The position numbers were made by a program, and so were the translations under genes. A stretch of 64,000 nt of DNA from UBA1724 sp051884615 (GTDB lineage: Bacteria; Verrucomicrobiota; Lentisphaeria; Oligosphaerales; Oligosphaeraceae). The stretch is taken from assembly GCA_051884615.1 (NCBI GenBank), contig JBJEVT010000001.1:1-64000 (forward strand). Reading direction: 5' to 3'. Each line of letters starts with the position of its first letter. Position 1 is the first letter of the stretch. Shown here piece by piece: positions 1-9,168 of the stretch. The notes beneath the pieces are model-generated. The model was not told the DNA's origin, ran no database searches, and saw only the letters and a program-made list of their open reading frames with translations.

Positions 1-228
1 CTCATCCGCGACGGCAAGACCTTCCGCATCACCTCCGACATCCAGACCGGCGCCAAATACGGCATGAACACCCTGGACTCCCACCTGATCCAGCTCTACA
101 GCCAGGGCAAGATCTCCTACGGAGACCTGATCACCAAGTGCCGCGACGCCGAGGGCGTGGTCCAGAAGATCCACGACCAGCTGCAAGCCAACAAGAACTC
201 CCTGAACCAGGCGGCCAAGCGCCAATAG
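1..228 (+). CDS. pilT: Type IV pilus retraction ATPase PilT, C-terminal fragment
   Basis: The reading frame is open from the left edge and ends at TAG 226-228, so about the last 75 residues are present. They match the C-terminal part of PilT-type hexameric ATPases: a run reading IQTGAKYGMNTLDSHL, followed by a helix with DLITKCRDAEGV, which is the usual end of the family. PilT powers pilus retraction (twitching motility) from the cytoplasmic face of the inner membrane. The Walker motifs would lie outside the window. pilC follows 18 bases downstream, as in type IV pilus operons. The tail (KNSLNQAAKRQ) is not diagnostic. A PilB/GspE paralogue is less likely because of the DSHL run. Confidence 0.85.
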   Translation, partial: LIRDGKTFRITSDIQTGAKYGMNTLDSHLIQLYSQGKISYGDLITKCRDAEGVVQKIHDQLQANKNSLNQAAKRQ

Positions 229-246
229 CACAGAGAAGCCACTGCC

Positions 247-1491
247 ATGGCAAAATTCCAATACACCGCATACGACGCCGACGGCAAGCTCCGCAAGGGA
301 ATCATCGAGGCGGAAGACGAGCAGGCGGCAACCATCCAGTTGAAGAACCAGGCCCTGTCCCTGACCAGCCTCACCACCATTGGCGGCGGCCAGAAGGCCA
401 AGGGCGCGGGCGCGGGCGCGGGCTCCCTCTTCGGCATGCCCAAGGTGCCCCGGAAGCAGCTTTGCACCGCCACCCGTCAGCTGGCCACCCTGCTGGAGGC
501 CGGTCTGCCCCTGGTGCGCGCCCTGCGGACCCTGCAGCGCCAGGCCAAGGGCGTGCAGCCCGCCCTCTTCAAGGTCATGGGCAGCCTTGCGGACTCCGTG
601 GAAGGCGGCTCCACCTTCTCCGAGGCGCTTGCCGTCCATCCCAAGTCCTTTGACAAGCTGTATGTCTCCATGATCCGCGCCGGCGAGGCTTCCGGCGCCA
701 TGGAGGTGGTGCTGAACCGTCTGGCGGAGTTCATGGAGAAGGCCCAGCGCATCGCCGGCAAAGTGAAGTCCGCCATGGTCTACCCCATCGCCGTTCTGGT
801 GATGGCGCTGGGCATCACGGCGGGTCTGATGATCTTCATCGTGCCGAAGTTCGGCGCCATGTTCGAGGAGATGCTTCCCGGCGAGAGCCTGCCTGGCATC
901 ACCCAGTTCGTCATCAACTGCTCCTACGCCATGCAGCACCACTTCCTGACGGTGTTCCTCTCCTTCATCGGCATCATCGTGGTCCTGAAGCTCTTCCTGA
1001 AGACCAAGATCGGCTCCTTCCTATGGGACTTGATGTGCATCAAGATGCCCATGATCAGCGGTCTGGTGGTGAAGAACATCTGCGCCCGTTTCGCCCGCAC
1101 CCTAGGCACCCTGATGGGCTCCGGCGTGGCGGTCCTCTCCGCCTTGATGATCGTCCGGGACACCGCCGGCAACGAGCTCTTCGCCCGTGCCATTGACACC
1201 GTCCACGACGCCGTGAAGGAAGGCGAGGGCATGACCAAGCCCCTGGAGAAGTCCGGTCTCTTCCCCCTGATGCTCTGCTCCATGATCGAGGTGGGTGAAG
1301 AGACGGGCGCCCTGCCCGACATGTTGAACCGCGTGGCCGCCGTCTACGAGGAAGAAGTGGACCGCGCCGTGGAGGGCCTCACCGCCCTGATCGAACCTCT
1401 GATGATCATGTTCCTGGCTCTGGTCATCGGTACCATCGTCATCGCCCTCTTCGCCCCCCTGGTGAAGATGATCGACAAGCTGGGCGGCTGA
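247..1491 (+). CDS. pilC: Type IV pilus / type II secretion inner-membrane platform protein PilC (GspF family)
   Basis: This 414-residue protein has the length and layout of PilC/GspF. The N-terminus MAKFQYTAYDADGK is typical. Two duplicated cytoplasmic four-helix domains (about 70-175 and 270-380) each carry the family pattern of a Leu-rich helix followed by F-x-x-L-Y-x-x-M-I-x-x-G/E. Three membrane segments lie near 178-200, 232-250 and 380-404. The protein is the platform that couples the PilB/PilT motors to pilin assembly in the inner membrane. A Gly/Ala-rich linker at about 47-62 (KGAGAGAG) is an unusual flexible insert before domain 1. It follows the pilT fragment by 18 bases in one operon. 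The start at 247 is the only good choice. Confidence 0.93.
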   Translation: MAKFQYTAYDADGKLRKGIIEAEDEQAATIQLKNQALSLTSLTTIGGGQKAKGAGAGAGSLFGMPKVPRKQLCTATRQLATLLEAGLPLVRALRTLQRQAKGVQPALFKVMGSLADSVEGGSTFSEALAVHPKSFDKLYVSMIRAGEASGAMEVVLNRLAEFMEKAQRIAGKVKSAMVYPIAVLVMALGITAGLMIFIVPKFGAMFEEMLPGESLPGITQFVINCSYAMQHHFLTVFLSFIGIIVVLKLFLKTKIGSFLWDLMCIKMPMISGLVVKNICARFARTLGTLMGSGVAVLSALMIVRDTAGNELFARAIDTVHDAVKEGEGMTKPLEKSGLFPLMLCSMIEVGEETGALPDMLNRVAAVYEEEVDRAVEGLTALIEPLMIMFLALVIGTIVIALFAPLVKMIDKLGG

Positions 1492-1525
1492 CCCAAGCCC
1501 CCACCCCCAGAGACGACACCCGACC

Positions 1526-1583
1526 GGGGAAGAAATTCCCCACAGGCAGGGGCGGTTGCATGCGCCACGCATGAACCGCCCCT
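1526..1583 (+). terminator. Two strong hairpins after pilC
   Basis: The first hairpin has 6-bp arms at 1526-1531 and 1536-1541 around a GAAA tetraloop. The second has 10-bp outer arms (1548-1557 and 1574-1583) and 6-bp inner arms (1559-1564 and 1568-1573) around a three-base loop. No long T run follows, so this may be a processing or stabilising structure, or a terminator of a non-canonical kind, at the end of the pilus operon. Confidence 0.5.
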
Positions 1584-1616
1584 CTCTGTGTGAAACCACC
1601 CCGCCCACCCCCAGAC

Positions 1617-2567
1617 ATGATTCCCCAGCTGGACAACCTGGAACTGCAGCGCATCCGACGGGAGGAGCTGCCCGCCCTGGCGCAGTGGGACAAACGGGGG
1701 CTCTTTCCCGCCGTGGACGAGAACGGGGAGGCTTTCGCCCGCCGTCTGGAGACCCTCCGGGAGAAGCTGGGGGAATGGGAGGAAATCCTGCGGAGCAAGG
1801 GGGAATGTGCCCTGGACGGCCTTGTGCTGAAGCAGTCCCAGGCCATCCCCGCCAGGATTCTGGAGGAGGCGGGGCGTCGCACCCGGAGCCTCTACGGCTT
1901 CCAATGCGACTGGGTGCCTGGCTTTTTCCAGACGCCGGGCATGGGCTGGCTTTTCGGGGGATGCACCTATTCCTGGCCCCCCGACCTCTTCACCGTCTTC
2001 ATCATCAACGAGCGTCTCCGGGAAAAGAAGCGCACCTTCCTCTTCTCCCGGGAGGAGCTGATGGCCCATGAACTCTGCCATGTGGCCAGGGCGGGGCTCA
2101 ACGCGCAGACCTTCGAGGAGCATTTCGCCTACCAGACCTCCAAATCCCCCTTCCGGAGAGCCTGGGGAGGCATCATGCACAGCCAGGGGGACTCCTTCCT
2201 CTTCCTGGGCGCCTGCCTCCTTCTCCTCCTGGGACAGTTCCTCCTCCCTTGTTGCGCCCCCCGTCTCCCCCTGTTCCTCAACTGGCTCCCCCTCCTCCTC
2301 GCCACCTTCTTCCTGGCGGGACGCCACTGCCGCACCAGAACCCTCTTCTCCAAGGCCCTAACCACCCTGGCACAGTGCTGCCACGGAGACCTTCAGAAAG
2401 CCAGAATCCTCCTCTTCCACGCCACAGACCAGGAGATCCGCACCCTTGCCGCCATCCCGCACGACGCCGCACCGGACCTCCTGGCCCAATGGGCCCGCGC
2501 CCAGCTCCGCTGGAAAATCGCCTGCTTCCGGACAGGACTGCCGACTTCCGGGCAAGATTCGTTATAA
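1617..2567 (+). CDS. Unknown membrane protein with an HELCH zinc-protease-like motif
   Basis: A 316-residue protein of no family I recognise. The N-terminal two thirds are soluble and contain H151-E-L-C-H155, which fits the HExxH zinc-metalloprotease signature; E152 would be the catalytic base. It is preceded by a hydrophobic stretch (FTVFIINERL). Two membrane segments follow (about 195-215 and 222-240), then a soluble C-terminal tail of about 75 residues. The layout resembles a membrane-anchored M48/M56-like peptidase, but I cannot identify a third zinc ligand with confidence. ATG 1617 is preferred; an in-frame GTG at 1590 gives an unlikely Pro-rich extension. It stands alone between hairpins and has no conserved partner here. 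Function unknown. Confidence 0.7.
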   Translation: MIPQLDNLELQRIRREELPALAQWDKRGLFPAVDENGEAFARRLETLREKLGEWEEILRSKGECALDGLVLKQSQAIPARILEEAGRRTRSLYGFQCDWVPGFFQTPGMGWLFGGCTYSWPPDLFTVFIINERLREKKRTFLFSREELMAHELCHVARAGLNAQTFEEHFAYQTSKSPFRRAWGGIMHSQGDSFLFLGACLLLLLGQFLLPCCAPRLPLFLNWLPLLLATFFLAGRHCRTRTLFSKALTTLAQCCHGDLQKARILLFHATDQEIRTLAAIPHDAAPDLLAQWARAQLRWKIACFRTGLPTSGQDSL

Positions 2568-2600
2568 CTCGTTGAATACGAGTATGTTATAGATATTTTT
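2563..2600 (+). terminator. AT-rich hairpin overlapping a stop codon
   Basis: Arms TATAAC (2563-2568) and GTTATA (2586-2591) enclose ACTCGT (2567-2572) and ACGAGT (2578-2583), followed by a T run at 2596-2600. The stop codon TAA (2565-2567) of the upstream gene lies inside the stem. It fits a factor-independent terminator for the + strand gene and contrasts with the GC-rich surroundings. Confidence 0.6.
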
Positions 2601-2685
2601 AAGACTCCCGCCGCGGGGGCGGCGACCTCATCGCCCCCCCCCAACAGGGAAAAGGGGGAGCCCCGAAGACGGCGGGAATCCGACT

Positions 2686-2718
2686 CCCGCTCCCCCGCCG
2701 CGGGAGGGAGCGGGTTTT
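2686..2718 (+). terminator. GC-rich hairpin with TTTT at the end of the convergent GH20 gene
   Basis: Perfect 9-bp arms CCCGCTCCC (2686-2694) and GGGAGCGGG (2706-2714) are followed on the + strand by TTTT (2715-2718). The hairpin is about 120 bases past the + gene and only a few bases from the GH20 stop codon. It may act as a back-up + strand terminator or block convergent transcription. Nothing else is seen in the 155-base spacer 2568-2722. Confidence 0.4.
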
Positions 2719-2722
2719 CGGG

Positions 2723-5700
2723 TTATTCCAGGATGGCGGTGATGGCCAGGAGGACGGGAGCGGATTTGCCCTCCAGGGATTCCAGGTCCACGGAGACGAC
2801 GGGCACATCGGGGCGCGGGTTTTTCCAGCGGAGTCCTTCCAGGGCGATTCGCGCTCCCTCGGGGGTGGCGCCCTGCCACAGGGGGAGACCGAAAGCGGAG
2901 GGCATCTGGGCGTTCCAGTGGGTGATATTCTCCTCCCAGTTCAGGGGGATACGGAGGGTTTCGCCGTCCTGGTAATGGATCACATAGGAGCCCAGTGCGG
3001 TGGGCTTTTCGGGGTCGTTGCCCTGGGTCCGCACCACGAAACGGGGGCGGGTGGCGGTCTGGAGGAAGACCAGTTCCCGCGCGGCGATTCCCACGGGGAT
3101 TCCCTTCACCGCTTTAGGGTAGCGCTGCATCTCCTGGGATTCGTCCCGCGTCGCCACGGCCCCCAGCTTCTTCGTGGAGATCTGGAAGGGGATGTTTTCG
3201 AGCCACTGGAGGCCGGTGGGGAGGGAGGAGCAGTCGCTTTCCGGCCCCAGCCCCATCCAGCTCTGCCGGGAGTCCCCCGCCAGCGTCATGTTGCAGGCGT
3301 CTCCCAAATCCAGGGGGAGGAACTTCCTGGGAGGTTCCTGATCCCTGCCGTCGTGGAGTTTCACGAAGAGCTCCTGGGGGACATAGGGGAGTTGTGCCAG
3401 GGCGGGGCCATGGGCGTTCCAGCTCCGTTCCGCCCCCAGCACCACGGAGGTCATCAAGTGGGAGCGGAGGCGGATGTCTTTCATGAAGACCCAGGAGGTT
3501 CCCCCGTATCCCAGGGCCTTCTGGCGATGGGCCTCCTCCGCCAGGGGCACCACATTCTCCGGGAAATACCACCCGCAGGCGATGACCTGGAATCCCTCGT
3601 CCATGAAGAACTTCACCGTGGGATTCTCCGGGGTTTCCCGGTAGTGCCAGTCGAAAATCACCACGTCCCGGGGAATCAGGGGGAGAGCCTCGGCGGTGTT
3701 GTAGGGTTTCACGCCGCCGTTGCGCTGGACCTCCAGCTGATCGCACCACATGGCCATGCGGAGCCCCTTGACCCCCACCACATAGTCATGGAGCCGCTGG
3801 ACCTCCTCGGCGTAGAGTTCTCCCCCGGAGGTGTCCCGGCAGCGTTCGCAGACCCCGAAGGGCTCGAAGGTGGCCTCGTCCATGCCCACATGATACCACT
3901 TGGCGTTGGGGTAGCACTCCAGATGTTCGTCGATCATGTCGAAGACCAGATCATGGATTTCCGGGTGGCGTGGGCAGTAGTTCCAGTAGGAGAAAGGGGT
4001 TTCCTTTTCCGGATTCGGGATTTCCGCGAACCGGCGCAATTCGGGCTTCCGGAGGAAATGGCGGAAATGGGAGAGGAGCTGGGTCATGGGGATCACCTGG
4101 ATGTCGTAGAGCTCCAGGCGCGCCGCGATCGCCCGGTGGGATTCCTTGGAGGTGGCGTTCCAGTTGGACAATTCCGGGTGTCTTTCATAGGCGAAGCGTC
4201 CGTCGAACTGGATGGAGAACCAGTTGAACTTCAGGGAAGCCAGAGTGTCGATGAACTGGAGAGTCAGGGGCACCTCGGCGTCGGTGGAGGGGGAGAGGCA
4301 GTGCCAGCCCCGGTATTCCAGGTCGGGCCAATCCAGGATCCGGGCGTGGCGGCAGGCCAGAGCGCCATCCTCCCGGGGAGCCAGCAACTGGCAGAGGGTC
4401 GCCATGCCATTCACCAGGCCGCGGTGGCTGCCGGCCAGAATCCGCACCTGGCCCTCCTCCGTGGTCTCCAGCCGATACGCCTCCCGGAGCTGCCAGGATT
4501 CCAGATTGGCCAGCTCCGGCTCGCTCCAATCCTCCTGCACCGTCAGAATCACCTGCGCCTCGGCGGCGGTCTCGACCCGGCGGGGTTCCTGGTGGAATTG
4601 GGTCAGCATCATCTGACGGGCCGCCAGAAACCCCTTCTCCTGGGTGGCGTGGATGGCGAGGGGAGCGGCGAAGGACAACGCGGATTCCTGGAAGGCCGCC
4701 TGCTGGGGGGCGGGCACCACCAGGGCTTCCGGCAGACCGGCGGGCGGCGGCGCCAGAGGCTCCGCGGAGGCATGGGGGGGAGTGGCCACCACAGGCAGGG
4801 TCACCGTGGCAAAGCCCTGGCTGTCCTTGAAGAAGTCCCCGGTGGTGCGTCCCCAGGAGCTGTATTCCTCTCCCGCCGAAGTCTTCCTGCCCCGCGCCAG
4901 CAGCAACGCCAAATCCCCGCGGGACTCCAGGTTCTGCTGCGCCAGGGGAATGGCGAAATGAACCCACCATCCCTCGGGCGTCTCCTGGACGTGGGAGCGG
5001 AAGGCCAGGGGCTGGACATCCGCCATGGCGGCGACGGTGGTGTCCTGGGAATACCAATCCTTGGCGAAGCCAGCCACCCGCTCCTGATTCACCACTTCGG
5101 TGCCCTGCTCTCCCGTGGGCGTGACGCCCACATGGTAGGTCATGTTGGTGACGGGGTCCCGGAGGAAGAGCTCCAGGGTGTCGTTCTGCCACAGGGTCTC
5201 CTTGCCTAGAATCCGGTCCTGGGGCCGGGGCTCCCGGGCATGCACGAGGATGTGGAGCTCCCCTTGGGCGTAGCCCAGGCGGGCGGTGGTGAGGGCGGTG
5301 ACGGGCCGAGAGCCATCCTTGCCGATGGGGAGATAGGGGGTGGTGGCGTAGGCCCGCCGCCAGGCGGCGTCCCCCTCCCCTGCCTCCGGGCCGGGGACCT
5401 GGCGCAGGACGGGCAGATTCAGCTGGGCGGGTTCGTCCACGCAGACCAGGCTGAGGTTGCCGTAGGAGACGGCCCCCGTCGCCTTCCCCGCCACCAGGGA
5501 GAGCTTGATTCTGGCGGTGTCTTCCCGGCTGCTCCAGAAGAAGGAGAGGGTCTGCCACTGCGCTTGGTTCCGGGGCACGGGAAAGATCCTGGTCTCGTAT
5601 TTCCCATCCGTCGAGTAGTCATAGAGGTAGAGTTCCGCGGAATTTCCCGGGTCCTTCACGTCCAGGGTGAGGAGATAGTCGGTCCCGGGGCGGACATTCA

Positions 5701-5968
5701 CGTTGGCGGAGATGCGGCAGAGTCCGTCCCCCGGGGCGAGCCTCTCGATGCGGAAGGAGGAGCGCCCCTCCTCTTCCTCCACCACCCCGTATTGGTACTT
5801 CACATACTCCGGGGTGTCATGATACCAGCCCCTGGGCACCCCGTTCTGGTCGGTTCCCTCCTTGAACTGGGGATTGGGAATCAGATTCTGGGCTTGCAGG
5901 GAGAAAGCCAGGGCAAGCAAGAGAACGAGGAGAGGAGAGCGGCGCGTCATCGTCTTCTTTTTCATCAT
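2723..5968 (-). CDS. Secreted GH20 family beta-N-acetylhexosaminidase-like enzyme with carbohydrate-binding domains
   Basis: A 1081-residue exported protein. Residues 1-26 form a signal peptide (LLVLLLALAFSLQAQ). Residues about 28-180 resemble a jelly-roll carbohydrate-binding module beginning NLIPNPQF. Residues about 190-400 resemble a CBM9/DOMON-type domain (NDTLELFLRDP). A GH20 N-terminal alpha/beta domain comes next, then a GH20 TIM barrel from about 560 (LDWPDLEYRGWH). The family catalytic Asp-Glu pair is D697-E698 in HVGMDEATF, where the common G-G-D-E is M-D-E. GH20 enzymes remove terminal N-acetylhexosamine by substrate-assisted catalysis; the exact substrate is unknown. GGAG precedes the start. 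The gene is monocistronic, convergent with the upstream + gene, and suits scavenging of mucin-like or chitin-like glycans. Confidence 0.85.
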   Translation of the reverse strand: MMKKKTMTRRSPLLVLLLALAFSLQAQNLIPNPQFKEGTDQNGVPRGWYHDTPEYVKYQYGVVEEEEGRSSFRIERLAPGDGLCRISANVNVRPGTDYLLTLDVKDPGNSAELYLYDYSTDGKYETRIFPVPRNQAQWQTLSFFWSSREDTARIKLSLVAGKATGAVSYGNLSLVCVDEPAQLNLPVLRQVPGPEAGEGDAAWRRAYATTPYLPIGKDGSRPVTALTTARLGYAQGELHILVHAREPRPQDRILGKETLWQNDTLELFLRDPVTNMTYHVGVTPTGEQGTEVVNQERVAGFAKDWYSQDTTVAAMADVQPLAFRSHVQETPEGWWVHFAIPLAQQNLESRGDLALLLARGRKTSAGEEYSSWGRTTGDFFKDSQGFATVTLPVVATPPHASAEPLAPPPAGLPEALVVPAPQQAAFQESALSFAAPLAIHATQEKGFLAARQMMLTQFHQEPRRVETAAEAQVILTVQEDWSEPELANLESWQLREAYRLETTEEGQVRILAGSHRGLVNGMATLCQLLAPREDGALACRHARILDWPDLEYRGWHCLSPSTDAEVPLTLQFIDTLASLKFNWFSIQFDGRFAYERHPELSNWNATSKESHRAIAARLELYDIQVIPMTQLLSHFRHFLRKPELRRFAEIPNPEKETPFSYWNYCPRHPEIHDLVFDMIDEHLECYPNAKWYHVGMDEATFEPFGVCERCRDTSGGELYAEEVQRLHDYVVGVKGLRMAMWCDQLEVQRNGGVKPYNTAEALPLIPRDVVIFDWHYRETPENPTVKFFMDEGFQVIACGWYFPENVVPLAEEAHRQKALGYGGTSWVFMKDIRLRSHLMTSVVLGAERSWNAHGPALAQLPYVPQELFVKLHDGRDQEPPRKFLPLDLGDACNMTLAGDSRQSWMGLGPESDCSSLPTGLQWLENIPFQISTKKLGAVATRDESQEMQRYPKAVKGIPVGIAARELVFLQTATRPRFVVRTQGNDPEKPTALGSYVIHYQDGETLRIPLNWEENITHWNAQMPSAFGLPLWQGATPEGARIALEGLRWKNPRPDVPVVSVDLESLEGKSAPVLLAITAILE

Positions 5969-6053
5969 AAGCTCCGTGCGAAAGGGGAAGTCATCCGCAG
6001 TCTTGCGTTTGACGGGAATATATCGACGGGAACCCGGATTCCCGGGGGAATAA

Positions 6054-6090
6054 CAAAAAACCCATCATGGGAACGAGTCCAATGATGGGT
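6054..6090 (-). terminator. Factor-independent terminator of tRNA-Pro
   Basis: Perfect 9-bp arms at 6060-6068 and 6082-6090 (ACCCATCAT / ATGATGGGT) are followed, reading the minus strand, by a T6 run (6055-6060). The hairpin begins 8 bases after the encoded CCA end of the tRNA. Confidence 0.88.
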
Positions 6091-6095
6091 GAAAG

Positions 6096-6175
<80 letters not shown>

Positions 6176-6196
6176 CCTCAAGCGGGAAACCGGGGT

Positions 6197-6224
6197 AATT
6201 TAGCGTCTGGCCTCTGAACTGCAA
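6197..6224 (-). promoter_or_regulatory. Sigma-70-type promoter of tRNA-Pro
   Basis: On the minus strand TTGCAG (6219-6224) is separated by 16 bases from TAAATT (6197-6202). A start site near 6190 would give a leader of about 15 bases before the tRNA. The same TAAATT -10 word occurs before yajC. Confidence 0.6.
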
Positions 6225-6326
6225 ACGCCGGAACCTGCCCCGGGCCCTTCGCCTCCCCCTGGGCGGCGCCAAGGCGAAAGCCGGGGGGAAGGGGAGGGTC
6301 TTTGGAGGGGAAGCGCGGGGGGCTTC

Positions 6327-9026
6327 CTAGGCCGCCTTCGGGCGGGCGGCGGCGTTCTTGTCCTGGACGCTGCGCTTATGCCAGCGGCGAATGAAGGCGG
6401 TGGAGAGGAAGAGGCTGGAGAAGGTGCCGCAGAAGAGGCCGAAGAGCATCACCAGGGCGAAGTCCAGGATCACGCCGCCGCCGAAGATCATGAGGGTCAG
6501 CACCACGAAGAGGGTGGTGAGGGTGGTCAGGATGGTCCGGGAGAGGGTGGCGTTGATGGCGTTGTTGATCAGCTGCCCGTAGGTCACCTCGGGATGGCTC
6601 TCCGCTTCGCTGCGGATGCGGTCGAAGATGACGATGGTGTTGTTCAGGGAGTATCCGATGATGGTCAGGAAGCCAGCCACGGTGGTCAGGGAGAGCTCGC
6701 CCTGGAAGACCAGGAAGAAGATGCCCGCGGAGACCAGGACGTCGTGGATCACAGCCACCACGGCGGCCACGCCGTACATCCACTGGAAGCGGAACGCCAG
6801 GTAGATGCAGGCCAGGATGAAGGAGAAGAGGGCCGCCTTGAAGGAGTCGCTGCGGAACTTGCTGCCCACGGAGGGACCCACCTGGTAGATGGATGCCTGG
6901 GTCAGCTTGCATTCCGGGAAGGTGGTGTCCAGGTTTTCGCTGAAGACATCGGGAGTCTCGTGGAGCTGGGGCACCACGATCTCCAGTTCCGTGTTGCCGG
7001 ACTGGCCCCGCTTGTAGCCCACCTTGGCGTTGCCGTAGCCCTTGTCCGCCAGATACTGGCGGACATTGGCGACCTGGGGATCCTGGCCGTCGCAGCTGTA
7101 GGTGATCTGGGTGCCGCCGGCGAAGTCGATGCCCATGAGGCCGCCGCCGCGGATGCAGCATCCGATCAGGGAGATCACCACCAGGGTGATGGAGAGGATC
7201 ACGGCGGGCTTCATGAACTTCACGAAGTCGTAGCTGGAATCCCGGAGGAACTTCAGCTCGCCCATGGAGATGGACTTCAGCCAGCCCTTGTAGAGGAGGG
7301 CGTCGAAGATGGCGCGGGTCATGAAGAGGGCGGTGAACATGGAGGCCAGCACACCGAAGGCCAGGGTGACGGCGAAGCCCTGGACGGTGCCGGAGCCGAA
7401 GACGTAGAGCATCCAGCAGGTCAGCAGGGTGGTCAGGTTGGAGTCGAAGATGGCCCCGAAGGCGCCCGAGTAGCCGCTGCGGATGGCGTTCTCCACGCTG
7501 CATCCCTTCCGCAGCTCCTCGCGGACGTGCTCGAAGATCAGCACGTTGGCGTCCACCGCCATGCCCACGGTGAGGACCATGCCGGCGATGCCGGGCATGG
7601 TGATGGTGGCCTTCAGGATGGCCATGGTGCCCAGCACCAGCACGGTGTTCACCAGCAGGGCGATGTCCGCCACCACGCCGCAGAAACGGTAGTAGGCGAT
7701 CATGAAGACCAGGACGATGGCCAGGCCGAAGAGACCCGCGAAGAGGCCGGAGTGGACGGAGTCCGCGCCCAGGGAGGGCTCGGTGCCGAACTCGGAGGAG
7801 ATGTCGATGGAGACGGGGAGGTTGCCGGAGCTGATGACGCCCGCCAGACGCTTGGCCTCCTCCAGGGTGAAGGAGCCGGTGATCTGGGCGCTGCCGCCGG
7901 TGATGGCCCCGTTGATGCGGGGATCGGAGTAGCAGGTGTCGTCCAGGACGATGGCCAGGCGGCGGCCCACATTGGCGCCGGTCACTTCGCCGAACGCCAC
8001 GGCGCCCCGCTCGTTGAAGGACATGGAGATCAGCCAGCGGCCGAATTCGTCGGCGGTGGCGAAGGCGCTCTTGATGTCCTCGCCGCGGATGGGGGCGGGG
8101 GTGCGCTCCAGGAAGACGGTGCGGGTGTATTCCTCGCCGTTGCGCTCCTCCACGATGTCCTTCCGGATCACGTCGGGGGGATTGACGAAGGCGGGGTCGC
8201 TCTCATACTGCTGGACCAGGGCGGCGTCGTTCTGGCTCACCAGATAGAACTGGAGCTTGGCGGCGTCCCGGATGGTGGAGCGGATGCCGGTCTTGTCCCC
8301 TTCGTCCACGGAGGGCATGCGGATGGAGATGTCGGTTTCGGTGATGCCCTTCAGCTCGGGCTCGGTGACGCCGCTCTTGTCCAGGCGGTTCCGGAGGATT
8401 TCCAGGATCTGGTCACGGACGATCTCGCTGGTGACGCCGTCGGGCAGATTCTTGTCGCTGAAGGAGACCACGAATTCGGTGCCGCCCTGGAGGTCCAGAC
8501 CCAGGCGCAGCTTGCCGGCGGTGCGGTTTCTCAGATAGCGGAGGACGGTCTTGTTGTTGACGCTCTTCACATGGGGGACGGGGATGAAGTTCACCAGGCG
8601 GATGGGGCGGTATTCGCCGTAGTCGCCCTTGGCGGCCTCCTCCAGCACCTTGTAGGAGGAGAGGCGTCCTTCCGTGCGGGGATTGCCCGCCAGATCCTTT
8701 CCCTCGTTCAGGTTGGCCATGCGCCGCTGCAGCTCGTTCCACTCCTTCAGGGCGTCCGCCGCGGAGATGCCGGTGACGGCCTTGGTCTTCTCCAGCTTCT
8801 GGGACAGCTCCTTGTATTCCTTGGAGGTGCGGTCCGCGACGGCGGCCAGCTTCTCCTGGAGGGCGGCCGCCTCCTGGGCGTCCTTCTGCAATTTCTCCAC
8901 GCTCTTGGCGGAAATCCGGTCGAACTCCTTGAGCAGATCCCGGTCCTTCATGGGGAAGATGGACAAGCCCCAGCCCAGGACGATGGCCAGGATGACAATC
9001 CAGCGGACAATCAGCGAGTTTTTCAT
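6327..9026 (-). CDS. secDF: Protein translocase SecD-SecF fusion
   Basis: An 899-residue single-chain SecDF, the membrane component that uses the proton-motive force to pull exported proteins through SecYEG. After TM1 (about 7-25), the SecD signature LGLDLQGG is at 175-182. The P1 domain, six-helix RND block (MAVDANVLIFEHVREE) and second half (GIDFAGGTQ, then YSLNNTIVIFDRIRSE) follow in order. Odd feature: about 150 residues separate TM1 from LGLDLQGG, where many SecD proteins have a few tens. This insert is rich in Lys/Glu/Ala/Leu and looks like a periplasmic coiled coil. secDF lies 142 bases downstream of yajC, probably in the same operon from the promoter at 9680-9707. I saw no clear terminator in 6225-6326. 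Confidence 0.96.
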   Translation of the reverse strand: MKNSLIVRWIVILAIVLGWGLSIFPMKDRDLLKEFDRISAKSVEKLQKDAQEAAALQEKLAAVADRTSKEYKELSQKLEKTKAVTGISAADALKEWNELQRRMANLNEGKDLAGNPRTEGRLSSYKVLEEAAKGDYGEYRPIRLVNFIPVPHVKSVNNKTVLRYLRNRTAGKLRLGLDLQGGTEFVVSFSDKNLPDGVTSEIVRDQILEILRNRLDKSGVTEPELKGITETDISIRMPSVDEGDKTGIRSTIRDAAKLQFYLVSQNDAALVQQYESDPAFVNPPDVIRKDIVEERNGEEYTRTVFLERTPAPIRGEDIKSAFATADEFGRWLISMSFNERGAVAFGEVTGANVGRRLAIVLDDTCYSDPRINGAITGGSAQITGSFTLEEAKRLAGVISSGNLPVSIDISSEFGTEPSLGADSVHSGLFAGLFGLAIVLVFMIAYYRFCGVVADIALLVNTVLVLGTMAILKATITMPGIAGMVLTVGMAVDANVLIFEHVREELRKGCSVENAIRSGYSGAFGAIFDSNLTTLLTCWMLYVFGSGTVQGFAVTLAFGVLASMFTALFMTRAIFDALLYKGWLKSISMGELKFLRDSSYDFVKFMKPAVILSITLVVISLIGCCIRGGGLMGIDFAGGTQITYSCDGQDPQVANVRQYLADKGYGNAKVGYKRGQSGNTELEIVVPQLHETPDVFSENLDTTFPECKLTQASIYQVGPSVGSKFRSDSFKAALFSFILACIYLAFRFQWMYGVAAVVAVIHDVLVSAGIFFLVFQGELSLTTVAGFLTIIGYSLNNTIVIFDRIRSEAESHPEVTYGQLINNAINATLSRTILTTLTTLFVVLTLMIFGGGVILDFALVMLFGLFCGTFSSLFLSTAFIRRWHKRSVQDKNAAARPKAA

Positions 9027-9168
9027 GGATATCGGAATGTGGAGAAAATAAGAAGGAAGGAAAATGGGCCGGCCGGGGCGGCGCCGTCACCTGGAGCGGG
9101 AGAAACCGGAGGGGTGGTCTGGGTTCGCCCCCTCCACCCCCTCTCTCCCCCGGGCGGCGCGGGAAAGG

